A stretch of DNA of 13,919 nt. Origin: Beroe ovata (lineage: Eukaryota; Ctenophora; Nuda; Beroida; Beroidae). Of the stretch, positions 1 to 8,720 are shown one piece after another. Numbering within the stretch: the first letter of the stretch is position 1; the number at the start of each line of letters is the position of its first letter. The stretch is taken from positions 42,718-56,636 of the forward strand of contig CAMPET010000037.1 in the NCBI GenBank assembly GCA_946803715.1. Reading direction: 5' to 3'. The notes under the pieces are model-generated. The model ran no database searches. It was not told the DNA's origin and saw nothing but the letters and a program-made list of their open reading frames with translations. The translations under genes and the position numbers were made by a program.

Positions 1-6
1 TCTGCC

Positions 7-37
<31 letters not shown>

Positions 38-60
38 GTGTGTGTGTGTGTGACTGTGTG
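7..60. repeat. (TG)n microsatellite
   Basis: A nearly pure TG dinucleotide run, broken only by a few C substitutions, lies at the extreme left of the window. It falls in the unfinished intron downstream of the last visible RMC1 exon. Read on the minus (sense) strand it is CA-rich. Confidence 0.95.
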
Positions 61-356
61 TTACGACAAACTTGGGGAGAATGTGTGTTAACATGCTCTT
101 CAGATATAGTTTTCATGTTCATTACGCCCCAAGGGTGTTGCAACACACTTTTCTCACTGATTATTTGCGATATTTCGCGACATATTTCTCACACTTGCTA
201 ATATCGTTCTCCACTCTTTATCATTTCCTAAGACTCGATTCTCTACCCACATCCCCTCCTCCAGCACTCACGTATTCCTTTGTAACACTTATTTACCTCA
301 CCTATCCCTGGTGAGGCTCACTAGTTACAACACTGGGGTATCATTATTCTCCTCAC

Positions 357-3011
357 CTATTTTAGCGTCGATGATGACCCCCGGCTGGAACACTACCCAA
401 GACGAGGAGTAGAGTTCACAGGGTCGTCCCTCGTGCACATACTGAGTGATGGCCATGGGTTGCATGATCGGCCTAAACGTAGTGATGCTTCCTAGACGGA
501 AACGGAGTGGTGATGAACTGGTTCATATTCGACATCACAGAAGATAGATGGTTTTCAAATATTTAAGATTTTCAAATATTCAGCATTCCTAAGCATTACC
601 TATTTGGTAGCTGAGAATTCAGAAATGAAGATCTCACAATGCAAAGATGACACACTTTAGACTGAACAAAATGGGGTCATCTCACCGTCTTGTTTGAGGT
701 TGAAGTTGGGTATTTTGAAGGCTGGTGTCCGAGTTGTGGTGAGAGGCAGGACTGTGCTACTCTCTGCTGGCGAGCTCCAGCAGATATCAAACAACATGGA
801 AGTCTTGGAGTTTTGGTGATGTACCACGATCATGTTATCCACGCAGTTGACAGCGAACCTGCCTGTGATGCCCAGTTGGAGGGTTGCTACCTGCGGCAAT
901 AAGGGGGGGGGGTGTGAGGAGGGAGATGATACGGAGGGGAAGTGAGTAGAGAGAGAGAGAGAGTGAAGGTTACTTGTGAGAGGGAGCGCCGCGCGACGAT
1001 ATCCCAGCCGTCGGAGTCTAGACGAGCTTACGAGGGGAGGGGGGGGATGCGATGTGGATGTAAAGAGGAGGTCACCTCGGTACACACCTTGTTAACATTG
1101 GACTCTGTTGTCAGCACGTACAGCCCTATCTCTGTAGTTTTGTAACTCTCCTGTCCAAACTGAGGACTCTTGGTGACAGCTAGGAATAGCTTGCCGTGGA
1201 GTGTTAACAGTGACACTTGTCTCTCGTGCAGTTGTGACCGTTGGGAGGCAGTAGAGGGAGGGAGCTCTACCTGGAGAGGGAGTGAGGAGTGAAATGAGAG
1301 AGGGGATGAATGGGGGATGGGAGAGGGAGTGAGGAATGAGAGAGGGGATGAATGGGGGAGAGGGAGTGAGGAGTGAGAGAGGGGATGAAGAGACATATGG
1401 ACATGGGATCACTGTCCACGTGTTTCAAGTCCTTATACCTCCTACTTGACAGATTACTGGACAGATGGTCTCTGGAAATACTGGAGATTCTTCAGATACC
1501 ATGACGATGCCGTGAAATTGAATAGACCTATTCACAAGAATCAGAGCATATTTAGTAGGTAGTGAAGTATAAAGTGAACGGGTTTTTTGCAATGTTGACT
1601 TGGCGGAAATGGTCTGACTTTCCCTTACATGATAAGATGATAGATCGCCAGATTAAACGGACATGTCTATGTATGTGATCAGTGATCATACAACTTACAA
1701 TTAATAAACACTACCTGGAATTTGGGTAGTCGGTTGATGTTGGTAGAGCCGTGTTGTGGGGTTCTGAAGTAGAATGGGTGCAGCACGTTACCAGACAGAG
1801 TGGATGATACCACCAAAACACAGAACTGTGGAGAGTACACGAACCAGTTCACATTGATCGAGTACGCCTTGATACTCCGCACTTTGCCCTGCTTCCCTGT
1901 GGGAGATAACGATATGAGATAACGAGGTTAACAATTTGAAAAAATTGTCCAATAATTGTCCAATAATTGTCCAATAATTAGGATTGGATCAGCCAAAAAC
2001 AATTCATTTTAAGTCACTGCGCTTCAACAGACTTTTGGTATGTTGTATGACATGAAGAAGAGAATAATATTTTCTATTCAGGATACGAACCGTTCACTTG
2101 GAAGAACTCAATCCCATTATAGTTGATGAAGACTATTTGATTCTGACACGTCCAGTTAAAGCCGATTATGTTGCCCGAACCCTTTCTACAGCTCTGACTG
2201 AACTCCGTATCTGAGTGGAATATTGGGTAACAGTACGGAATACCCAACTTCTAGAATACCCAACGTCGCGAATACCCAACAGAATTGTGGGTATTCGCGA
2301 CTTGGGTATTCCGTGCATGATGACCGGAATACCCAACTCATTACAGCTTTATTGTATAGATCGTTAGACATGCACTTTATTTGATAAGAGCCTGGGTGGA
2401 CTGCAGACCACCACCATTACTGCTCGATAAATTCTCAACTACTAAGTAATTTGGGGATAAATATGAAAAGGTATAACTTAGATTGGAGGGAAATCACTAT
2501 GTAAGGGTGTGACTGACATCATGGTTGACGAGTCCCGAACCTGCCCCCTGAGCTCTACCAATATTATACCACGCCACAAGTACAGAGCTACATCCCCACT
2601 GCAGGTATACCTACTTTCTTGTAGATTGAGAAAATCCACCGACTGATTGTTCCGCTGTACAGCAAGTAGCGAGTGATCCACTGAGTACTTGATACTGATG
2701 ATGTTAGCCGCGTTCTCAATTGTCAGTGAGTGTTTGCTACCGTCCTTCTGAGAAAATAGAGAAGGGTTATGCTCACTGTTTTAGCTGAGGTGAAAAAATC
2801 GATATTGAATATTCAGAATATGAATCGAACAAACTGTTAACTGTAGTACGGACCACTGTTAACTCACCGCACTGTACACAGTAACAACATCCCCATCGAG
2901 AGCAAATATCTCATGGTTTGTCTCGTCGAAGAATACCGGAGTATTTCGTGTAACCGGGGGGAATTTGATTGGGTTTTCGGATAGGTAGAGCAGACCTGTA
3001 CTACTAGACAT
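357..3011 (-). CDS. RMC1: RMC1, regulator of the MON1-CCZ1 Rab7 GEF (N-terminal part, 7 exons, cut by left edge)
   Basis: Exons on the minus strand, 5' to 3': 3011-2868, 2747-2615, 2210-2091, 1896-1715, 1270-1088, 890-686, 491-357. All phases join correctly and give 367 codons plus one base. The start is the ATG at 3011-3009. Seen: blocks that line up in order with human RMC1, such as VFFDETNHEIFAL in exon 1, LLAVQRNNQSVDFLN in exon 2, INVNWFVYSP in exon 4, VDNMIVVHHQNSKTS in exon 6 and ELYSSSWVVFQP in exon 7. The gap-free fit at each join supports the splice sites, although the donor after 2091 (GTTCGT) is weak. Known: RMC1/Bulli is the third subunit of the MON1-CCZ1 complex that activates Rab7 on late endosomes and autophagosomes. 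Only the beta-propeller-like half is here; the alpha-helical Mic1 C-terminus (human total about 657 aa) would lie beyond the left edge. Confidence 0.93.
903..1059. repeat. G run and purine-rich low-complexity tract in RMC1 intron
   Basis: This tract fills most of the RMC1 intron at 891-1087. It has a run of ten G at 903-912, GA dinucleotides at about 947-962 and further G runs near 1036-1045. Read on the sense (minus) strand it is a C/T-rich polypyrimidine stretch ending close to the acceptor at 891-893, so part of it probably serves as the splice polypyrimidine tract. Confidence 0.8.
1274..1390. repeat. Purine-rich tandem repeat, three copies, abutting an RMC1 splice acceptor
   Basis: Three imperfect copies start at 1274, 1321 and 1358. 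Each opens with GAGAGGGAGTGAGGA and continues through GAGAGAGGGGATGAA; copies 1 and 2 then end in TGGGGGA, and copy 1 carries extra bases. The shortest spacing is 37 bp. On the RMC1 sense strand this becomes a pyrimidine tract of about 115 nt directly upstream of the acceptor of the exon starting at 1270. Confidence 0.9.
1943..1975. repeat. 11-bp unit repeated three times, each with a CCAAT box
   Basis: AATTGTCCAAT occurs three times without a break (1943-1953, 1954-1964, 1965-1975) in the RMC1 intron at 1897-2090. Each unit contains CCAAT on the plus strand. It may be only a small slippage repeat. Confidence 0.95.
2222..2337. repeat. GAATACCCAAC repeat cluster with nested hairpin in RMC1 intron
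   Basis: GAATACCCAAC stands on the plus strand at 2238, 2254, 2270 and 2327; the first three are 16 bp apart. Its inverse, GGGTATTC, occurs at 2289-2296 and 2304-2311, and a related TTGGGTAA lies at 2223-2230. The parts form a 14-bp perfect stem (2265-2278 with 2288-2301, 9-nt loop) inside a 13-bp perfect stem (2235-2247 with 2302-2314). The cluster sits in the 404-bp intron 2211-2614, just upstream of the exon that begins at 2210. Confidence 0.9.
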
Positions 3012-3024
3012 GTCTATCATCCAT
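3004..3024 (-). promoter_or_regulatory. Possible upstream ORF overlapping the RMC1 start
   Basis: Thirteen bases before the RMC1 ATG, on the minus strand, another ATG opens a six-codon reading frame (MDDRHV) that ends at TAG inside the second and third RMC1 codons. If it lies in the mRNA it would overlap the true start. I have no transcript evidence for the 5' end. Confidence 0.35.
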
Positions 3025-3457
3025 GATGGGCTAAGGGTGAGATGAGGGGGTACGATTATTGAGTTTATCGAGAAATTGACATCCAGTATGAAATATTCTC
3101 TGAATAGAAGAGATGGACACTTGCACGTGATCGATAAGTTCTTATTCAGTCACAATGAGATTGAGGAAAAACAACGAAGTATCACAAACACGTTGTACTG
3201 AGCTTATCACCAATCACTAATCGGGTTAGTTATCAATTCCTTGACACTTTCGAAAAGGTAGCTTCTAAAAATCACATATATCAGATACTTATTAAAGAGA
3301 ACAACTTAACTGTAATAATTTAATAGACAAAACTAAGAGTAGAAACTAAAAATAAGCCCAAATCAACTCTCATCCATTCCATTTCCCTGAAGGAAGTTAA
3401 CAACACCGAAGACTCCATGACCTTTTGCAGTTTGGTATGAGCAGTTAGTGACGAGAG
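3012..3457 (-). other. RMC1-PDHB intergenic spacer
   Basis: About 450 bp of AT-rich DNA separates the PDHB stop codon from the RMC1 start. It must hold the PDHB 3' UTR and the RMC1 promoter and 5' UTR. I see a possible poly(A) signal (listed separately) and a CCAAT at 3206-3210, but no TATA box placed convincingly and no further coding exon. Confidence 0.6.
3319..3324 (-). terminator. Possible poly(A) signal for PDHB (ATTAAA)
   Basis: ATTAAA on the minus strand (TTTAAT as written) stands about 135 bp past the PDHB stop codon. It is the common variant hexamer, in an AT-rich stretch where chance matches are likely. Confidence 0.4.
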
Positions 3458-5106
3458 TCAAACAGTGAAATGTTGCTCCGAACTCGTGAGATTGAGGACT
3501 TTCTTAACGGAGTTGACGACGTTGAAACTCTGTGGGAAACTGAGTTGTTCGAGTGACTTGGCGTATGGAACTGGAATATCAGCGCCGGTGCACCGAATGG
3601 GGGCAGAGTCGAGATAGTTGAATGCAGCACCTGAGGAAAGTAAAGATAACGACTAATGAGCAAGGAAAATAAGGAACAGACAATGTCTATACGACATAGG
3701 TATACATTTACATTGATGCTCAATGCTCAGTTGAGAGTAACAGCACCATCGTACCTTCCGTAACTGCAGCAATAATCTCACTGCCCACACCACCAACAGG
3801 CCACCCGTACTCAACAGTCACCAGATTGTTAGTTTTCATGACACTCTGGGTGACTGTGTTTGTGTCGAGTGGTCGGATGCTCCGTAAATTTACAACTTCA
3901 CACTCCACCCCAACTCCTGCCAACTCTTCTGCAGCTTGAAGAGCGGTTTGCACGCCAATAGAGTGAGCAACGATCGTACAGTGTTTACCTGGACATGCAC
4001 TTGTTATGTGTGCCAGTTGAGATACCCTTTATTAGTAAAGGTGGGTCATCAAAAAGCCTTGGTCTCAAACCTTCACGTTCAATCTTTGCTTTGCCAATGG
4101 GCAGTACAAAACTGGAGTCCATTGCTTCATCTGACATGTCAAATGTTGTGCCGTACATAATCTCATTCTCCAAACAAACAGCTGGGTTGGGGTCAAGAAT
4201 GCAGGCTTTGAGAAGACCCTTTGCATCTTCTGATGAGTAAGGGGACACAACCTGATGGAATGATGTACATCAAAATTGTCCATCCTCAGTTCATTGTATG
4301 AGAGTAACAAGACTTATGAATTGTATAAACTTACTTTCAACCCAGGCACGCTCCCATACCAGGAAGCGAAGCATTGTGAGTGCTGCGCTGCAACACCTGC
4401 AGCAGGTCCATTTGGTCCACGGAATGTTATGGGGCATTTCATCTGGCAAAACAATATTTGTTGCATGGTTGAGGACTTCAATTTATTTCAATTGATTTAT
4501 CATAAGTGGGAAATGAAAAGTATTTGCCATAATAATGTGACTCACAATGCCAGCTGACATATAGTGTGCTTTGGCTGCTGAGTTGACTATATGGTCTATA
4601 GCTTGCATAGCAAAGTTGAATGTCATGAATTCACAGATAGGTTTAAGGCCATTCTGAAATGCAACATTTTCATCGTTTAATAGAATGGAATAATGAACAA
4701 TTAATTCCAAATACGGAGCCATAGAATTTTTCAACTCACCAAGCCAGCTCCAACTGCAAAGCCTGCAAATCCCATCTAAGATAATAATACATTAATTAAT
4801 TTTAAGTTCATTGTTAAGGAAAACAGCAATTACATACAATTTAATATAGATTACCTCTGTAATAGGCATATCAATGACTCGCTTATCCCCATATTTACGC
4901 CATAATCCTCTGGTAACTTTATAAGCCCCATCATATTGAGCCACCTCTTCACCCATAACGAAAACACTTTCATCTTCTGCAATTGCTTCATCCATTGCCA
5001 TATTCAGGGCATCTCGAACTGCTACTTTTTGGTTAAGTAGGGGCAAAGATGTACTAAAGCATCTTTGACCAACAACCTTGAGGGACTTGGATATTGCTGG
5101 AATCAT
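3458..5106 (-). CDS. PDHB: PDHB, pyruvate dehydrogenase E1 component subunit beta, mitochondrial (7 exons, complete)
   Basis: Exons, 5' to 3': 5106-4855, 4775-4740, 4653-4546, 4442-4335, 4251-4071, 3988-3755, 3630-3458, ending at TGA. They join in frame to 363 aa, against about 359 in human. Residues 1 to about 20 are rich in K/R/S with no acidic residue and contain RCFSTS, a typical matrix-targeting and cleavage region. Then come [18 protein letters not shown] (52-69, thiamine-diphosphate region), [19 protein letters not shown] (98-116), FRGPNG and AAQHSQCF (exon 4), ENEIMYG (exon 5), [15 protein letters not shown] (exon 6) and [10 protein letters not shown] (last exon). Known: E1 is an alpha2-beta2 enzyme that decarboxylates pyruvate and acetylates the lipoyl group of E2 in the matrix. 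The first five exons break between codons (phase 0). An acceptor-like CAG just before 5118 suggests a 5' UTR intron. No damage is seen. Confidence 0.97.
4740..4775 (-). other. PDHB: 36-bp PDHB microexon
   Basis: This phase 0-0 exon encodes [12 protein letters not shown] and is flanked by TTAG (acceptor) and GTGAGT (donor). Human PDHB has the matching residues MGFAGIAVGAAM at the same place, and including these 12 codons makes the flanking exons align without a gap. Confidence 0.93.
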
Positions 5107-6130
5107 CTCACCTATACCCTGGAATGAATGTATGAATGAAGTTAAGTTTCAGCTTACACACCTTACAGCAAAATAACTACACCTTTTCCCACACACAGGT
5201 AATCTGATGGTAAAGTCCTTATCATTGTTGCCCCTTGCCAAAAGTTTGGCTACTCTGGGAATGGCAAAAAGATTTAACCTTGATCAAAACCCCGTTGCAA
5301 GTATGAATATTTGTTATATCTATATTATAAACCCGCAAATTCTGTTTGTACCCATGGCCATGAAATGCAAGTGCAAGTTTTAGCTTAAATGCACATTGCT
5401 AGGGTTACAAGAGGGTATAGTGTGTGTGTTGTTAGTCATTTTTGAGTTGTTGAGTTTTATTTGTGGATTGTTTTGTGACTTTGAGGTGGGTAATGTGGGG
5501 TTGCGGGTTTTAAGGGGTTTTTTGATATGATAAACGTATGATGTGTGTGGGATTGGCAAGTGTTATGAGGTTCCAAGTGTAGGTCATGGGAAATGGGAAG
5601 AGTTATTGGATGGGATGAGTTTTTGGAATGGTTCTAGTTTACATTCNCTTTCTCCACTCATATCACCTTTTGGCACCTATTCAGCACATGCACTTGGAAT
5701 GGGTCCTCTAGTCTATAGCATAATTTGATAAGTTCTCTGTTTGTGTCTTTGTAGACAGGTGTCTTTTGTGACTTTGTAGACTAAAGTGACACTATTCTAC
5801 AATCTGTGCGTGTTACTATGGTAGTGTAGAAGTTGCATGTGCATAAGATAGAGTGATCAGGGAGCTCATTTATGATAATGCTACTTTCATTACGTTGCTC
5901 TCTTACTGCTGATAGGGAAACTGAACATCGTGCAGACTAAGCAATGGTCATACTTCTCTTGAGCTGTCGCTTATCTTTTCAGTGCATTTCTTCGGACATA
6001 TGGTGAAGCACTTTGTTTGGTCAATAAACACTGTGCAACTAAACGAAATTCAACAAGGCAATCATAAACTTTGGGTGGCAGAAATGACCAAAAACACTGA
6101 TAATGCTCTTTCATAAATTGTTTGTCTCAA
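5107..6130. other. Non-coding flank upstream of PDHB
   Basis: This stretch should contain the PDHB promoter and 5' UTR (minus strand), but no TATA box or clear initiator stands out. The minus strand has an acceptor-like pyrimidine run ending in CAG at 5121-5119. Positions about 5415-5545 are rich in GT and T on the plus strand, with no clean period. CTTTGTAGAC occurs twice near 5749 and 5772. One base, 5647, is N. I see no exon in either direction. Confidence 0.6.
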
Positions 6131-6195
6131 ACATGAAAAGAATGCACACTCTCACATTGTGAGAGTTGACTGCTCTGTGTGCATTTTTTTCATGT
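6131..6195. repeat. Inverted repeat with miRNA-precursor-sized hairpin
   Basis: Arms of 19 nt at 6131-6149 (ACATGAAAAGAATGCACAC) and 6177-6195 pair at 18 of 19 positions in DNA; the odd pair would be G-U in a plus-strand transcript. The interior holds a second palindrome, CTCTCACA/TGTGAGAG (6149-6165). It may be a small-RNA precursor or the remains of a small terminal-inverted-repeat element. Confidence 0.85.
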
Positions 6196-6963
6196 ATCAA
6201 GTAAATGAAGTGTTACTGTTGACTGCAGACTGTCGTTTTGATTTTTTTCCTGCTGTTGTGACCATTGCCTCAATGAGTAGTGTATCACGCCCACTATAGG
6301 GGTTTTCCAGTTCTTTATTCATTTCAAACTTAATGAATAAGCTCAATTAGAGAAGATATCAGGAAAATAACGCTCAATGTATACAATGTTCAATCAATCA
6401 ATCATCTGAAGCAGGGAAACAGGTCCTCAAATTTAGATACATTTTTAAATGAATTGAATTAAAATGAATTCAATTGAATTTTCGGAATGACTCTCAATCA
6501 CAAATTATTTGTCATAGCATCACATACATTGTACCAAGCATTCCAAGTTTTACCCAAAATGACATCAAATCATCAAAGTAAATATGAAATTGGACAACCG
6601 CAATCTGTGCAAGTTAGCGCGCGTACGGCTCCGTAAACTTTAATTTTCAAATTGAACGCGCGCGCGCACAAGTATTTAATGAAATTTTCGAGCGGTATTC
6701 TTATACATATGCTAATTGCTGAATTGCAGAATTGCACCATCAGTCATCACAGATCGCGATCGTCAATACAAATTAAAAAACACTGTTGAGCGCCCAGGCT
6801 TGAGGCTTGATGCATGTAATGCCATTGCAGTAATGCAGTATGCTAATTGTACTTGTTGATTCTTTCAATCTTTCATCAGCCCCCCATGATCCTACAGGCA
6901 GTCGATAACTTTTGTCAATAGCTTATGTGTGGATATGATCAAATGATTCAAATGGGTCATTGC
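6196..6963. other. AT-rich non-coding stretch with a local CG-alternating patch
   Basis: No gene is recognisable here. Notable parts are an AT-rich near-palindrome built from GAATT/AATTC words (about 6448-6482), and two CG-alternating runs, GCGCGCGTACGG at 6617-6628 and CGCGCGCGC at 6657-6665, that stand out from CpG-poor surroundings. GATCGCGATC, a perfect 10-bp palindrome, lies near 6753-6762. Confidence 0.6.
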
Positions 6964-7045
6964 AATTAGTGTAGTAATAACACGAGTACTAGAAACGAGT
7001 GCCGAAGGCACGAGTTTCTAGTACGAGTGTTATTACGAGCTAATT
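6964..7045. repeat. Near-perfect inverted repeat, 30-bp arms, 3-nt spacer
   Basis: Arms at 6974-7003 and 7007-7036 are separated by GAA and match at 26 of 30 positions; AATTAG/CTAATT extends the pairing outward. The four mismatches fall at two ACGAGT words in each arm, which keep the same orientation on the plus strand instead of being mirrored. It looks like one unit of a dispersed fold-back repeat family, but there is no second copy in this window. Confidence 0.88.
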
Positions 7046-7118
7046 TCACGGCACATTCACCCATAGAATAGTTGTAGTCAAAAAATTTTCCGAAAAGGTC
7101 AATTTTTAAGGAACTTCA

Positions 7119-7261
7119 TACCACGTGACTTTAAATCACGCTTTTCGACCAATGAGAAGGCTGTGTGACTGGTCACTCCGTTAACACAAGGGGTCCCACC
7201 TGTATCTCTCGGGTTCACTGTGCTCCAATGAGAGCTCTGCAGTGTGGTACCCACGTGATGA
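7119..7261 (+). promoter_or_regulatory. Paired CACGTG and CCAAT elements (candidate promoter or enhancer)
   Basis: CACGTGA occurs at 7122-7128 and 7252-7258, and CCAATGAGA at 7149-7157 and 7225-7233, so two E-boxes bracket two CCAAT boxes. Between them lies the dyad GTGAC-TG-GTCAC (7165-7176). A third CACGTG is at 7975-7980. Known: CCAAT is the NF-Y site and CACGTG is bound by bHLH-ZIP factors. The block lies about 1.5 kb before the ING start, so it could serve a 5' UTR exon of that gene or belong to a repeat. Confidence 0.4.
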
Positions 7262-7336
7262 AATTCCGCTGTCACGGGAAATTTATTTAAGAATAGGTCT
7301 GAAATTGGCATTTCACTGGTGATACTCAGCAGTCAT

Positions 7337-7444
7337 CGGTGACTATTTTGGAGTAATATGCTCTGTGCGCGATTACTTGGTAATAGGCCACGCTCCACAA
7401 TGTTAACCTATGATAATTTACCGTGACTATTTTTCGGTAATAGC
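7337..7444. repeat. Degenerate direct repeats of a GTGACTATTTT...GTAATA motif
   Basis: GTGACTATTTTGGAGTAATA (from 7339) and GTGACTATTTTTCGGTAATA (from 7423) match with few changes, about 84 bp apart. A further partial copy, GGTAATAGGCCACGCTCC, lies at about 7379-7396 and resembles GGTAATAGCACGGCTCC at 7436-7452. No function is evident. Confidence 0.7.
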
Positions 7445-7452
7445 ACGGCTCC

Positions 7453-8720
7453 ATCAAGACTATAGAGGGGAGAGGAAGATCACGTTTATATCTTAGAGGA
7501 TAAGCGACAAGCCGCAAGCATGTCATGATTCAATTCTATCTATAGTTAGTTGTTCTAGCACGCATTCCCTGTTGTTTCTTTTGCGAGAATTACAAACGTT
7601 CTCACCTGTAGCTCATCAATCATGATATGGTCTCAATTAAGTTATTAGGAGAAGTTCATATCATGTTTTTAACTCGACTTCATAAGTTGAAGAAACTATC
7701 AGTGCATCAGGCATCTAATTATTGAATTTTTGAGTTTGATTTTTGCTTTTGAAAGCAAATAAATTCGTATCTTCATTCCCTTTGCTCCACTCATCAAGTT
7801 GGGCCGCAAATTAGATTTCATCGGACTCTGAGCTCGACATAAAAATGCCTTCCGCGTCCCAAAATAGTCGTCTGCAAATCCAATTGCATATGAAGCCTAT
7901 CCCGGTATCTTATTTTCATACATCACATGATCAAATTTAGACCACGTTGCATCAAGTCAGGTGAAATATTGAATCACGTGATCGACTGCACGCGATAGCC
8001 ACATGATCAAGCATTGTAGAGACTTGTAGGTGCCGTGGAATTAGTGGCATATATGTATTATGGGGGTTCAATGTTCATGTAGGCTAGTAGATTGATATCT
8101 CAAAAGAATCTTTCTTTTCTGAAATATATCTTTTCATGAAGTAGGCTAATAGAAGTCCTAAAAAGGAGCATGAGCCTAATAGTCTAATTTAGCTCAATTT
8201 TGCCGCATTTTTGCTCACTTGAGTCAACTATAATTCAAGGATACAATGTTTGATAACTGTTGTTGATCCAATCCATCTTCAACATCTGATTTCACCATTT
8301 GGCGAATAATCATTTTATAAAAATTGCTAGGTAGGTCTTTGAGAATAGAGCCTTGCATAACTCATCACCTGAACTGTATAGCATCTTTGGAATCTGTGTT
8401 ACTACAATACTATATATTGATGTGGCATGCTCTACAATAATTCATCATTTGAAGAATCTTGAATATATACAGCTGTATATCACTATACTCAGTATCTCAG
8501 GGGCAAAGTGCCTATTATGTTAACTTAAGAATCAGCATCATGCCATTTCACGCTTCTCCAGCTCATAATACACTCTTCATGAATTGGTGGAGTATATCAA
8601 TTTCATTTATTTAGTTGTGTGATGATTTTCAGTTGCTAACCTAGGCACATGCATGAGAAAGCTCATTACATCAACAGATCTGATTTACTTATTGAGTTAA
8701 TTGCAATTCCTCCTGTAGGT
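7453..8720. other. Non-coding stretch upstream of the ING gene
   Basis: AT-rich sequence without a convincing exon. It includes a CACGTG at 7975-7980, repeated TAGGCTA words near 8080-8150, and the palindrome TATACAGCTGTATA at about 8466-8479. An AG|GTAGGT donor-like site near 8329-8336 and the CCTCCTGTAG just before the ING start could bound a 5' UTR intron, but transcripts would be needed to show it. Confidence 0.5.

Noticed and set aside
1-356. A further RMC1 exon at the left edge
   Set aside because: The next expected block (like human GYLWNLQVKLEP) is not found in any minus-strand frame, so the intron appears to run off the window.
2186-2371. Minus-strand open frame overlapping an RMC1 exon
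   Set aside because: It reads the intronic GAATACCCAAC repeats. The true RMC1 exon here (2091-2210) is in another frame and matches the family.
7606-7623. Minus-strand ATG followed after six codons by a strong donor (CAG|GTGAGA), in frame with the acceptor-like site before 5118 of PDHB
   Set aside because: It would add an acidic N-terminus ahead of a good mitochondrial targeting sequence and need an intron of about 2.5 kb, unlike the others. The match may be chance.
7826-7852. Minus-strand ATG opening a short acidic frame (MSSSESDEI)
   Set aside because: It ends at a stop after nine codons, with no donor site and no homology.
8649-8720. Upstream in-frame ATG that would extend the ING protein by 24 residues
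   Set aside because: The added residues do not resemble any ING N-terminus, while the ATG at 8721 matches the family start and has a good context. The extension also crosses an acceptor-like CCTCCTGTAG.
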